DNA of 64,000 bases, taken from contig JBCBUC010000007.1 of assembly GCA_039818345.1 (NCBI GenBank), positions 1-64,000 on the forward strand. The letters are read 5' to 3'. Positions 41,979-51,137 of this stretch are shown piece by piece. The notes under the pieces were generated by a model, which saw only the letters and a program-made list of their open reading frames with translations, was not told the origin of the DNA and searched no databases. Each line of letters opens with the position of its first letter. Within the stretch, counting starts at the first letter, position 1. The position numbers were made by a program, and so were the translations under genes. This DNA is from Parvularcula sp039818345. Lineage in GTDB: Bacteria; Pseudomonadota; Alphaproteobacteria; Caulobacterales; Parvularculaceae.

Positions 41979-44612
41979 ATGGGCATCTGGCGAATGGCGG
42001 TTTCGGTCTTGGTGACGCTCACCTTGTCTTGTGGATTGTCCACGGCCAGACCCATCAGTGAGATCGTGCTCCCCGATGGCCGATACGATGACGCGATCAC
42101 CACACCGGACGAGCATTTGGGGTTTGGTCTCGGTGACCATCCCGTCCGGCACCACCAACTCGTCAGCTATATGAATCTTTTGGCTGATGAATCTGATCGC
42201 ATCACGGTTGAGGAGATCGGCCGAACGCACGAGCGGCGGCCGATTTTGCTCCTCACCGTCACGTCACCGAAGAACCACGACGATCTTGATACCATCCGAG
42301 AGAGGCATCTTGCGAGCCTTGATGGAGAAGCTTTGCCTGAAGACGCGCCCGCGATCCTATGGATGAATTACGGCGTGCACGGCGCAGAGTCGGCTTCCAT
42401 GGACGCGGTCATCCCTGCTGCTTATCATTTCGCGGCGGCGCAGGGCCGAAAGACTGAGCAGACACTAGAGAACGCAGTCATCCTCTTGGTCGCGGTCCTC
42501 AATCCTGATGGCCATGCCCGGCGAACCGATCACGTCGACACCTTTAGCGGCGCCGTCCCTGTGACCGATCCAGCGCATGAGCAACATCAGCTTTGGACAG
42601 AGGCCCGCACCAATCATTACTGGTTCGATCTTAACCGGCAATGGCTCCTGGCAACCCAACCCGAAGCGCGGGCCTGGATTAAAAATTGGCACCGTTGGAA
42701 ACCTCAAGTCACCACCGACTTTCATGAAATGGGGAGCAACGCGACCTATTACTTCCATCCCGGTGAGCCAAAGCGTTTGAACCCTCTTATCCCGGAACAA
42801 TCGCGTGCCCTTGCGAAGGGCATCGCCGAACACCATCGCACCTTCTTCGACAGCGAGGCGCGGCTCTACTATACCGAAGAGCGCTTCGATAATTTCTATG
42901 TGGGCAAAGGATCCACCTACCCCCAGGTGAACGGCAGTGTCGGGATCTTGTTCGAAGTTGGCGCAGCGCGGGGTGGTTTGATCGAGTCCTCCAACGGTTT
43001 GCGTGACTATGCTGACAATATTCGTGCCCATTTCCGCACCACACTGAGCACCATCGATGGCGCGTTAGCGGAAAAAGAAGCAATCGCTGGCTATCACCGC
43101 GGGTTTTTTCAGCGCGCTCGGGAGGAGGCGGCACAACATCCGATCAAGGCCTATGTCTTCACGACCAATGGCGACCGCACGCGGCTGGGACGATTTCTAG
43201 ACGTCCTGCAAAGCCATGACATTGCTGTTCATAGGCTGAGCGAGCCTGTCGAGATTGGTGAGCAAAACTTCACCCCAGACGGCGCCTTTGTTGTTAGCCT
43301 TGATCAGGATCAATACAGGATGATCCGTGGAATTTTCAATCGGGTCACTGAATTCGAAGAAGCTGTCTTTTACGATGTGAGCGGATGGACGTTACCGCTC
43401 GCTTATGACCTCGATTACGCAGCTCTTGGTCTTCGTCCTGATGAGCGGCGCAATATTGGTAGGTTCACGCCAGGCCTTCTTGGCGATGTGCTGCCTGTTC
43501 GTCCGCATAGAGCCTCTGCAACTCCGCCGCCAAAAGCGACTTATGGGTATATCATACCCTGGACAGATCATTTGGCTCCCAAGGCAGCTTATCGGCTGCT
43601 CAATGAAGGCCTTATGCTCCGGGCCGCGACGAAAGAGTTTAGTATTCGAACGACAAATGGTGTGGAAAGCTTTGCCGCCGGTACACTTTTTGTTCCCCTC
43701 AGTGGGCAGACGGTCAATCCGGCGAAGGTTCACGTCCTGGCGCGTTCCGTTGCGGCGCGTGAGGGAATTCCTGTGGTCGCAGCGGTCTCCGGCGGCGGCG
43801 ACGCTTCAGTGGTGGCGGTCGGTGGCCCCAGTTTCCGGTCGCTGACCAAGCCAAGCGTCTTGTTGCTGATGGATGGCGGGACGTCGCGCTACGATGTTGG
43901 TGAGGTGTGGCATCTCCTGGATAATGAGATGGAGATCCCGGTCACCATTCGGCGAATGAGCGAACTCAATAGGATGGATTGGTCTCGCTACACCCATATC
44001 ATCTTACCGGGCGGGAATGCGCGCTTAGACGACTATACGATGGAGCGTGTGACCCAATGGATTAAGGAGGAAGGCGGTACCCTGATTGCTCTTCGTCACT
44101 CCGCGATCTGGGCACAGAGTGTCTTCACCGATACCGAACACCACCAAGACGTCGAGGACGGTGAAGACGAAGTGACGAAGGAGCGAACCGATTACGGCTC
44201 GATGCAGGCCAATAATGCTGAGCATGTCATAGGGGGCGCTATTGTCGCGACGGATCTCGATCCAAGCCATCCTTTAGGGTTTGGGTATGCCGATCGTTTT
44301 TTGCCTGCGCATCGCAATATAACATCCGTGCTTAACTGGCCTCAAGACAATCCCTATGCTGTTGTATCCGCCTATCCGGCACAGGATATCGTGTTGAGTG
44401 GTTATGTCTCGGACAAACGGCAGGCGGAACTTGCTGGCACGCCGGCGGTCATCGCAGAGCCTCTGGGCAACGGTCACCTGATTTTAATGGCGGATAACCC
44501 CGTCTTTCGCGGGACTTTCCTCGGAACCAACAAACTGCTGTTGAACAGTCTGTTCTTCAGCGACGCCATTGTTCGTCCGATTACAGAAGAAGACGATCAC
44601 GATCAAGACTAA
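41979..44612 (+). CDS. Secreted M14 zinc carboxypeptidase with C-terminal GATase-like domain
   Basis: An 877-residue peptidase with a signal peptide (about 1-24). The M14 zinc ligands are His and Glu in YGVHGAESA (near residue 133) and His in TTDFHEMGSN (near 249). LNPDGHARRTDH and NLNRQWLLA-like segments (substrate carboxylate binding) are present, and GILFEVGAARG holds the likely catalytic Glu. The C-terminal third (from about 620) has a DJ-1/GATase-like fold (VLLLMDGGTSRYDVGEVWHLL, HIILPGGNARLDDY). A role in peptide scavenging is likely. Confidence 0.88.
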   Translation: MGIWRMAVSVLVTLTLSCGLSTARPISEIVLPDGRYDDAITTPDEHLGFGLGDHPVRHHQLVSYMNLLADESDRITVEEIGRTHERRPILLLTVTSPKNHDDLDTIRERHLASLDGEALPEDAPAILWMNYGVHGAESASMDAVIPAAYHFAAAQGRKTEQTLENAVILLVAVLNPDGHARRTDHVDTFSGAVPVTDPAHEQHQLWTEARTNHYWFDLNRQWLLATQPEARAWIKNWHRWKPQVTTDFHEMGSNATYYFHPGEPKRLNPLIPEQSRALAKGIAEHHRTFFDSEARLYYTEERFDNFYVGKGSTYPQVNGSVGILFEVGAARGGLIESSNGLRDYADNIRAHFRTTLSTIDGALAEKEAIAGYHRGFFQRAREEAAQHPIKAYVFTTNGDRTRLGRFLDVLQSHDIAVHRLSEPVEIGEQNFTPDGAFVVSLDQDQYRMIRGIFNRVTEFEEAVFYDVSGWTLPLAYDLDYAALGLRPDERRNIGRFTPGLLGDVLPVRPHRASATPPPKATYGYIIPWTDHLAPKAAYRLLNEGLMLRAATKEFSIRTTNGVESFAAGTLFVPLSGQTVNPAKVHVLARSVAAREGIPVVAAVSGGGDASVVAVGGPSFRSLTKPSVLLLMDGGTSRYDVGEVWHLLDNEMEIPVTIRRMSELNRMDWSRYTHIILPGGNARLDDYTMERVTQWIKEEGGTLIALRHSAIWAQSVFTDTEHHQDVEDGEDEVTKERTDYGSMQANNAEHVIGGAIVATDLDPSHPLGFGYADRFLPAHRNITSVLNWPQDNPYAVVSAYPAQDIVLSGYVSDKRQAELAGTPAVIAEPLGNGHLILMADNPVFRGTFLGTNKLLLNSLFFSDAIVRPITEEDDHDQD

Positions 44613-44619
44613 GCAGCGG

Positions 44620-45873
44620 TCAGGCAAGGGCCGTCGCTGCGATGTCTTTCATTGAAACGCCGGGATCCGCTAACGTCACTGGATCAATCTTTGCACCGGC
44701 GATGATCAGTTTTTTCGAGACCATGAATTCGGGAGGGCAGTTGATTGCGTCGACCGCGATTAAGCGGTCGTCTTTCAGATAAAAGACAGCGAACTTCCGT
44801 TCCGCAATCTGCCCACGCACAATGGCTTCATCGTGCCCAGATGAAAGGCCCGCAATCTGAAGCTTGAGATCGTACTGGTCTGACCAAAACCAGGGACAGT
44901 CTTCGGGCGGCCTTGGTTTGCCGAGGATTGCAGCCGCTGCTTGTTTGCCTTGTTCGATCGCGTTGTGCACGCTTTCAAGCCGACCCTCACGATCGAAATG
45001 GACAATCTGCCGCCGGGTGCAATCGCCTGCCGCAAATACGCGCGGATCGCTGGTGCGCGCATCTCGGTCCACAACAATACCGTCAGCACACTCTATTCCC
45101 GCTTGGAAGGCCAATTCATCGTTCGGGAGAATGCCAATGCCAACGAGGACGATATCGGCTGGCACGACGTCATCGCCGTCCAAGCGAACGCCTGAGACAT
45201 GACCCTCGCCCTCGATCGCAACTGTGGTTACGCCCGTTCTGACATCGACACCTTCAGTGCGGTGAACATCTTCATAAAAGGAACTAATTATCGGGGAGGT
45301 GACACGCTCTAAAACCCGGGGCGCACGCTCCAAGACGGTGGCTTCTAGACCCAATTGCCGAGCGACAGCTGCTGCTTCTAGTCCGATATACCCGGCACCG
45401 ATGATCACCAGTTTCTTGCCGGCGACCATGTGCGGCTGCATGGCCTCAACGTCACGCAATGTCCGTAGATCAAAAACGCCGTTAAGTTCAACGCCAGGGA
45501 GAGGCAGCGGACGCGGGCGGGAACCCGTAGCGAGGATCAACGCGTCGTAGGAAACCGTCTCTCCATTTGCGGACGTCACGGTTTGGTTGGCGCGATCGAT
45601 CGCTTGGACAGTTTCACCAAGTCGCAGGGTGATTTTTTGATCGGTATACCACTTATCGTCCTTAAAGAAGAGACGCTCTTTGGCCAGCTCGCCCTTCATG
45701 TAGGCTTTTGAAAGGGGTGGACGCTGATAGGGCAAGGCGTCTTCCGCGCCGATCAGTGTGATCGAACCTTCGAATTTTCCCATCCGAAGCGACTGGATAG
45801 CCTGCGCAGCAGCTTGACCGCCCCCGACCACAACGACCGATTGAATCTCGGCAGGACTGATAGAACTCGTCAT
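44620..45873 (-). CDS. FAD-dependent ferredoxin/rubredoxin reductase
   Basis: A 417-residue NAD(P)H-ferredoxin reductase of the bacterial oxygenase type (CamA/BphA4-like). FAD site VVVVGGGQAAAQAIQSLR, SKAYMKGEL, NAD site KLVIIGAGYIGLEAAAVARQ-type loop, VFAAGDCTRRQ and WFWSDQYDLKLQIAGL are all characteristic. No ferredoxin or oxygenase gene is adjacent. The gene converges with the M14 gene seven bases away. Confidence 0.9.
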   Translation of the reverse strand: MTSSISPAEIQSVVVVGGGQAAAQAIQSLRMGKFEGSITLIGAEDALPYQRPPLSKAYMKGELAKERLFFKDDKWYTDQKITLRLGETVQAIDRANQTVTSANGETVSYDALILATGSRPRPLPLPGVELNGVFDLRTLRDVEAMQPHMVAGKKLVIIGAGYIGLEAAAVARQLGLEATVLERAPRVLERVTSPIISSFYEDVHRTEGVDVRTGVTTVAIEGEGHVSGVRLDGDDVVPADIVLVGIGILPNDELAFQAGIECADGIVVDRDARTSDPRVFAAGDCTRRQIVHFDREGRLESVHNAIEQGKQAAAAILGKPRPPEDCPWFWSDQYDLKLQIAGLSSGHDEAIVRGQIAERKFAVFYLKDDRLIAVDAINCPPEFMVSKKLIIAGAKIDPVTLADPGVSMKDIAATALA

Positions 45874-45990
45874 CCCGCCCAGCTAGCGCGGCTTTCGACA
45901 ACCGCCAAGCGGTCGCAGCCCATTTCCGTTTCAAGCGGCAAACGATACCGCTATCCCGCTTCCGCGAGAGGTCAAAACAAGGAGGAACCC

Positions 45991-46761
45991 ATGATTATTG
46001 AAGGCACAGGTGCGATCGTGACTGGCGGCGCGTCAGGACTTGGCGAAGCCACCGTTCGCATGTTGGTGGCCCATGGCGGCAAGGCACTTATTCTTGACCG
46101 TGATGAGGCCAAGGGCAGCGCATTGGCAACCGAATTGGGTGATGCCGCTGACTTCATGATGGCGGATGTGACCAATGAGGCGTCGGTCCAAGAGGCTGTC
46201 GATCATGCGGTTTCCCATTTTGGGGGCCTTCATATCGTCTGTAACTTTGCGGGCATTGCCACGCCGTCAAAAACGGTCGGCAAAGAGGGGCCTCATTCGC
46301 TGGATCTCTTCCGTCAGGTGATCGAGATCAATTTGATCGGATCGTTCAACGTGCTGCGACTGGCAGCGGAGAAGATGATGGCCAACGATCCGGCGAATGA
46401 CAGCGGTCAGCGCGGGGTGATCATCAATACAGCGTCGGTGGCTGCCTTTGAGGGGCAAATGGGACAAGCCGCTTACAGCGCATCCAAGGGCGGGATTGTG
46501 AGTATGACCCTTCCCGTGGCGCGCGACCTCGGTCGGTTTGGAATCCGCTGCAACACGATTGCGCCGGGCCTCATCCACACACCGCTGTTCAACGCGCTGC
46601 CCGAAGAGGCCGTGCGTTCGCTCAACGAACAGCCGGTGAATCCTAAGCGCCTTGGCAAGCCCGAGGAAATTGCGCGCACGGCGCAGTTCATTATCGAGAA
46701 CGATTACGTCAACGGTGAGACCATCCGCGTCGACGGTGCCATCAGAATGCAGCCTCGCTAA
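45991..46761 (+). CDS. Short-chain dehydrogenase, 3-hydroxyacyl-CoA dehydrogenase type-2-like
   Basis: A 256-residue SDR enzyme. NAD motif TGGASGLGEA (near residue 10), NFAGIATP (near 87), catalytic Ser in INTASVAAFEGQ, Tyr-x3-Lys in AAYSASKGG, and GRFGIRCNTIAPGLIHTPL. The close likeness to type-2 3-hydroxyacyl-CoA dehydrogenases suggests fatty acid or branched-chain oxidation. Start at ATG 45991 with AAGGAGG just upstream. Confidence 0.9.
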   Translation: MIIEGTGAIVTGGASGLGEATVRMLVAHGGKALILDRDEAKGSALATELGDAADFMMADVTNEASVQEAVDHAVSHFGGLHIVCNFAGIATPSKTVGKEGPHSLDLFRQVIEINLIGSFNVLRLAAEKMMANDPANDSGQRGVIINTASVAAFEGQMGQAAYSASKGGIVSMTLPVARDLGRFGIRCNTIAPGLIHTPLFNALPEEAVRSLNEQPVNPKRLGKPEEIARTAQFIIENDYVNGETIRVDGAIRMQPR

Positions 46762-46780
46762 GCAAATCTATCAAAGCGCG

Positions 46781-46809
46781 GAGAACGGATGCGCTGCTTG
46801 TCCGTTCTC
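46781..46809. terminator. Bidirectional hairpin between convergent genes
   Basis: GAGAACGGA and TCCGTTCTC (9 bp) flank an 11-nt loop between the dehydrogenase gene and the convergent response regulator. The T tracts on both sides are short (GGTTTG on plus, GCGCTTTG on minus). Confidence 0.55.
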
Positions 46810-46823
46810 GGTTTGATCATAGA

Positions 46824-48257
46824 TCAATGCGCGGCGCTCGCCGTTGCGATTCCAACTGCTCCCCATGCCGTCCGCTTACGGTAAATAGTGGAGGGATTAA
46901 TCTCCAAAAGCCGAGCAGCCTCCTGGATGTTGCCCTCGGTGACCGCCAAAGCACGTTCGATGGCGCGCCTCTCGGTGACATGCAGAGGTTCAACGGTGAA
47001 TGTTTCTGCTTCTACCGCCGTTTGTTCTGTCCGTGCTGGACGGTGGTTGGTTACCGTCGCGCAGCGGGCGAGGTCATCCGCGGTGATGAAACTTTCGCCA
47101 TCGGCCGTGAGGATGACAACACGCCTAATCATATTCATCAGCTCACGCACATTGCCTTGCCATGTATGCGATGCGAGCCAAGCGCGGCCTGTTTCATCGA
47201 ATTCGCGGAATCGCTTGTTATCCTCCGCCGCGAAGCGAAGAAGGAAATTCTGAGCCAGGAGTAAAATGTCACTCCCCCGTTCGCGGAGGGGCGGCATGAC
47301 AATCGGGACGACACTCAGCCTAAAAAACAAGTCTTCCCGCAAATATCCGTCGCGAACGGCCTGTTCAGGTGCGCGGTTTGTTGCCGCGATAAAGCGGATA
47401 TCGGCATGCCTTTCCCGCGCATCGCCCACCCGGCTATAAGTCCCTGATTGAAGGAGCCGAAGAAGTTTACTCTGTAAGCCCAAATCCATCTCGCCGAGTT
47501 CATCAAGAAACAGCGTGCCGCCATGGGCCAACTCTGCAGCACCCTGACTGTCGGCAATTGCGCCGGTGAAGGATCCCTTGACATGGCCGAACACGTGGCT
47601 CTCGAGCATGTCCTTAGGAATGGCCGCGCAGTTGAGAGTGATGAGGGGCCTGTTCGCGCGGCGTGATTGCCGATGGATGGCTTCAGCAGCAAGTTCTTTA
47701 CCAGTCCCACTTTCTCCAGTGATCATCACATTTGCGTTGCTGGGCGCGGCCGCTTCAATCGTTCGGAAGACTGCTTTCATGGCCAAGGATGAGCCTAAAA
47801 AGTCGGCATTGATACGGTCGGTGGGGGCGGGATCGTGGTGCGACGACGCACTCTTTTGATCCGTTTGCTTCTCTCCTTGGGATGAAACCGGCGTGGATCG
47901 AGCAAAGGTTTGCTCGAGAGCTGCGATCAGGCGCGATGACGCGAAAGGTTTGACCAAAAAGTCGCGCGCTCCCTCGCGCATGGCGTCAATGGCGGTCGAC
48001 ATCGAGCCATTCGCTGTCATCGCGATAACGGGTGTCGTCAGTCCCTTTTCGTACATCCTTTTAAGGATTTTCAGCCCGTTCGTGTCCGGAAGATGAAGAT
48101 CCAAAAGGACAGCGTCGGGATCGGTTTGTTCAATGAGCTCCATTCCTTCTTCACCGGTGCTCACGGCGAGAGCATTCATGCCGGCTTTGCGGAGAAAACC
48201 TTCATACGTTCGTGCCATCGAAGGGCTATCTTCAATAATCAGGACCGTGGTCTTCAT
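46824..48257 (-). CDS. LuxO-like sigma54-dependent response regulator
   Basis: A 477-residue NtrC-family activator. Receiver domain with phospho-acceptor D53 (LLDLHLPDTNG) and K113 in LVKPF; AAA+ domain with Walker A GESGTGKE (181-188), sigma54-contact loop GSFTGA (228-233, Ser for the usual Ala), Walker B LFLDELGEM; C-terminal Fis-type HTH (about 435-470, EGNIQEAARLLEINPSTIYRKR). Its ATG overlaps the hybrid kinase stop (ATGA), so kinase and regulator are made together. LuxO-type boxes upstream of the operon suggest self-control. Confidence 0.92.
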   Translation of the reverse strand: MKTTVLIIEDSPSMARTYEGFLRKAGMNALAVSTGEEGMELIEQTDPDAVLLDLHLPDTNGLKILKRMYEKGLTTPVIAMTANGSMSTAIDAMREGARDFLVKPFASSRLIAALEQTFARSTPVSSQGEKQTDQKSASSHHDPAPTDRINADFLGSSLAMKAVFRTIEAAAPSNANVMITGESGTGKELAAEAIHRQSRRANRPLITLNCAAIPKDMLESHVFGHVKGSFTGAIADSQGAAELAHGGTLFLDELGEMDLGLQSKLLRLLQSGTYSRVGDARERHADIRFIAATNRAPEQAVRDGYLREDLFFRLSVVPIVMPPLRERGSDILLLAQNFLLRFAAEDNKRFREFDETGRAWLASHTWQGNVRELMNMIRRVVILTADGESFITADDLARCATVTNHRPARTEQTAVEAETFTVEPLHVTERRAIERALAVTEGNIQEAARLLEINPSTIYRKRTAWGAVGIATASAAH

Positions 48258-50968
48258 GATGCCAGTCCTTTCTTTTCATTGACGATTGCGTCAATTGTCT
48301 CGTCAATGACGTCCAGCAGTTTCGGCAACAGAACTGTGACATCGGATTGGCGGTTATCCTTAGACAGAGCATCAATCTCCACAGCCAGTTGCTGAAGATG
48401 CAAAGCGCCGACATTGCCAGCCGAGCTTTTCAGCGAATGCGCTTCTCGGGCGATACTGTCCGTGTCAGCATCTTGTTGTGTTCGGGCAAGACGCGTCCGA
48501 CAGGCCCTCAGTTCACCCTCATAGGCGTTTAAGACGTCGGCAAAAAGCTCTTGGTCATCTTCCCAATCGACCGCGGCCTCGTTTGGCGAAAGAATCGGGG
48601 TTCCTGTTTTGGGCTGGTTGTTGGCATGGCGCATAATCGCTTCCATCAATTTAGCCAACGCGATGGGCTTGGCCACATAGTCTGTCATGCCCACAGCCAA
48701 GCACCGTTCCTTATCGCCGCGCAAAGCGTGGGCGGTGAGCGCGATGATGGGCAGCACCGCAAAAGCTCCGCCCTTTTGCCGAATGCAGCGCGTCGCTGTT
48801 AGTCCATCAACTTCCGGCATCGAGACGTCCATCAGAACAGCATCGTAGCTTCGGGCTTCGACAAAATCGATCGCTTCTCGTCCGTTGACTGCACGATCGA
48901 CTTTGGCCCCTCGTGCCTGCAGCTTACGCGTGACCACAAGAGCATTGGTGTCGCTATCCTCCGCGAGCAAAATGCTGAGACCTTGGAGCGGCTGGTCGGT
49001 GGTCGCGATCCCATCTGTTGATCGTTCAGGCGTCGGTTGGTCGTCGATGACGCTCGCGGGAATAGAGATCGTGAACCGCGATCCTTGCCCGAGCCTGCTA
49101 TCAACGTGAATAGTTCCGCCCATCAAAGTGACCAGGTGTTTTGTGATCGCAAGCCCTAGCCCGGCGCCGCCATACCGGCGGCTGAGCCCTGTATGCGCTT
49201 GAGTAAACCGATCGAAAAGTGTACTGAGTTTATCAGGTGCGATACCGATTCCTTGATCTTCAACGCTTATGGATAAAAGACCGTGTGCTGAATCATAATC
49301 ACAGGCAACACAAATTTCACCGTCTGGCGTGAATTTGACAGCGTTGGAGAGGAGATTGGTCAGCACTTGGCGCAAACGGGCGCCGTCTGCTTCAATGCGT
49401 GCTGGCAAGCCCTCATGCATTGCTACTCGTATCGTTGGCTGCTGGTTTTCGAATGTCGCTTTCACAATTTCGAGCGACTGCTCGACGAATTCAGCGGTTC
49501 GCACCGGCGCCACTTCGATGTCCATTTCACCGGCTTCGATGCGCGACAGATCAAGCAAATCAGATAAAAGGGTCAGCAACGCGTCCGCTGACGCACTCGC
49601 CGTTTCTAGATAATCCGTTTGTTCTGCCGTGAGCTCGGTTTCTCCCAAAAGATCCAAAAGTCCTATGACACCATTCAGCGGTGTACGCATTTCATGGCTC
49701 ATGGAGGCGAGAAAATGGCTCTTGGCGATGTTGGCGGCCTCTGCCTCTTCTTTTGCTTTGGTGAGGGCTTCGTTGGTTTCTGCCACGCGTGTGATGTCTT
49801 GGAGTGTACCAACGATTTTTATCGTCTGTCCGCTTTTGTCGCGAATCGCTTCGCCGCGGCCTTCCACCACGCGAGTCGAGCCATCGTCCAGGATAATTCG
49901 ATGGCTCACCTCATAAGGTTCGCCCGTTTCAATAACCCGCTTGATTGAAGTATCAATAAAAGCGCGATCATCAGGATGAACCCGGCCCTTATATTCCTTA
50001 AGCGTTGGGATTTGAGTCGTTTCATTCAGCCCAAAGATCGCATAGGCTTCTTTTGACCACAAAAGCTCATCGGTCTCGACGGTCCATTCATAACTCCCAA
50101 CCTGGGCGAGGCGCTGCGAATGAGCGAGGAGCTTTTGATAGCGTTCGCGTTCCGCCTCATGACGTTTCCGCTCGGAGATATCCCTCACCACGCCATGCAC
50201 GAGGTCAGCTTCGTCGGTCTCGACGCGCCGCGCCGAGAGTTCTGCGCTAAAGGGTCGTCCACCGGGACCAACAAAGACTGTTTCGATCCGAACGTCCTCT
50301 CCGGCAAGCACGCGTTCCATGGCGTTGCGAGAAGCCTCAAGAGCATCCTCTGGATGCAGATCCTTGACGTGGCAACCGATTAAGTCCTCACGCGAACGAC
50401 CTAGAATTTCCGTCGCTTTGCCATTGGTCTCGACTATGATGCCATCGAGTGTGTGGACGACGATTGCATCCGAGGAGAGATCAAACAGATTTTGATACTT
50501 GTTTTGCGAATTCTTGATTTCGGTCTCAGCCGTGAGACGTAGGCTGATGTCTCGGAGATATGCTGTGAAGTAGTGTTCGCCGCAACACTCAACGGGGGTG
50601 ATAGCAAGTTCAACCGGAATTTCAGTCCCGTCCGCACACAGTGCTTCAATCTCGATACGTGTTCCAATGACAGGGCCTTCTCCGGTCCTCTTGTAACGCT
50701 CCATTCCATCGTTATGCATCTGACGGAAGCGCTCAGGGACGAGGATCTCGCTGAGGTTGCGGCCAATCGTATCCTCTCGGCGATAGCCGAAAGTGCGGCA
50801 GGCTGCTGGATTAAATTCAATGATACCGCCGTCGCCATCAATAATGACGACGCAATCGAGCGCTTGGTCGATCACCGCATTACGCAAGGCAATCTCAAGG
50901 TCTCCGTCGGCGATGTTGTTGTTTTGGTGCCCGGTCATCATGGGCATCCTTCCTTGTTGCTTCGGCAT
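48254..50968 (-). CDS. Hybrid sensor histidine kinase (PAS-PAS-PAS-HisKA-HATPase-REC-Hpt)
   Basis: A 904-residue phosphorelay kinase with no clear membrane segments. Three PAS/PAC modules occupy about residues 25-400 (NPAACRTFGYRREDTIG, DGIIVETNGKATEILGRSR, DEYKGRVHPDDR-like). HisKA contains H425 in ASMSHEMRTPLNG; HATPase has NLLSNAVKFT, DQGIGIAPDKL and RRYGGAGLGLAI; receiver phospho-acceptor D714 (LMDVSMPEVDG); Hpt H844 (AREAHSLKSSAGNVGA). So the whole His-Asp-His chain sits in one protein, feeding D53 of the next gene's product. ATG 50968 has GAGGGT upstream; GTG 50992 and ATG 50941 are alternatives. Confidence 0.92.
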   Translation of the reverse strand: MPKQQGRMPMMTGHQNNNIADGDLEIALRNAVIDQALDCVVIIDGDGGIIEFNPAACRTFGYRREDTIGRNLSEILVPERFRQMHNDGMERYKRTGEGPVIGTRIEIEALCADGTEIPVELAITPVECCGEHYFTAYLRDISLRLTAETEIKNSQNKYQNLFDLSSDAIVVHTLDGIIVETNGKATEILGRSREDLIGCHVKDLHPEDALEASRNAMERVLAGEDVRIETVFVGPGGRPFSAELSARRVETDEADLVHGVVRDISERKRHEAERERYQKLLAHSQRLAQVGSYEWTVETDELLWSKEAYAIFGLNETTQIPTLKEYKGRVHPDDRAFIDTSIKRVIETGEPYEVSHRIILDDGSTRVVEGRGEAIRDKSGQTIKIVGTLQDITRVAETNEALTKAKEEAEAANIAKSHFLASMSHEMRTPLNGVIGLLDLLGETELTAEQTDYLETASASADALLTLLSDLLDLSRIEAGEMDIEVAPVRTAEFVEQSLEIVKATFENQQPTIRVAMHEGLPARIEADGARLRQVLTNLLSNAVKFTPDGEICVACDYDSAHGLLSISVEDQGIGIAPDKLSTLFDRFTQAHTGLSRRYGGAGLGLAITKHLVTLMGGTIHVDSRLGQGSRFTISIPASVIDDQPTPERSTDGIATTDQPLQGLSILLAEDSDTNALVVTRKLQARGAKVDRAVNGREAIDFVEARSYDAVLMDVSMPEVDGLTATRCIRQKGGAFAVLPIIALTAHALRGDKERCLAVGMTDYVAKPIALAKLMEAIMRHANNQPKTGTPILSPNEAAVDWEDDQELFADVLNAYEGELRACRTRLARTQQDADTDSIAREAHSLKSSAGNVGALHLQQLAVEIDALSKDNRQSDVTVLLPKLLDVIDETIDAIVNEKKGLAS

Positions 50969-51004
50969 ATGCTGACCCTCATTCGCTCTCACAGCGATGA
51001 AGAC

Positions 51005-51018
51005 TCACAAACCGTGCC
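51005..51018 (-). promoter_or_regulatory. Weak sigma54-like promoter for the kinase-regulator operon
   Basis: Minus-strand AGGCAC-GGTTT-GTGA: the -24 GG and CAC match TGGCAC, but the -12 GC is GA. RNA would start near 50993, 25 bases before the chosen ATG. The perfect LuxO-type box is centred about 103 bp upstream of it. Confidence 0.45.
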
Positions 51019-51044
51019 TCAAAGAAGGCGCTAAAAATCAAAGA

Positions 51045-51115
51045 TTTTGCAAACGGGGTTTGCAAAATGCGAGAAGCGCTCTTGCATTTTGCAGGAAAGC
51101 CCTTGCAAATTGCAA
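51045..51115. promoter_or_regulatory. Cluster of LuxO-type boxes upstream of the kinase-regulator operon
   Basis: TTGCAAATTGCAA (51103-51115) matches the LuxO consensus TTGCA-W3-TGCAA exactly. TTGCATTTTGCAG (51082-51094) matches 12 of 13 and TTGCAAAATGCGA (51060-51072) 11 of 13. A 9-bp inverted repeat, TTTTGCAAA / TTTGCAAAA, spans 51045-51067. Six TTGCA units lie in 71 bp between wecG-like and kinase genes. Confidence 0.75.
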
Positions 51116-51137
51116 AGATAAGCGGGGCTTTGGGACC

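Noticed and set aside
51045..51115. CRISPR-like array
   Set aside because: The TTGCA repeats are short palindromes with irregular 1-16 bp spacing and no repeat-spacer structure or cas genes.
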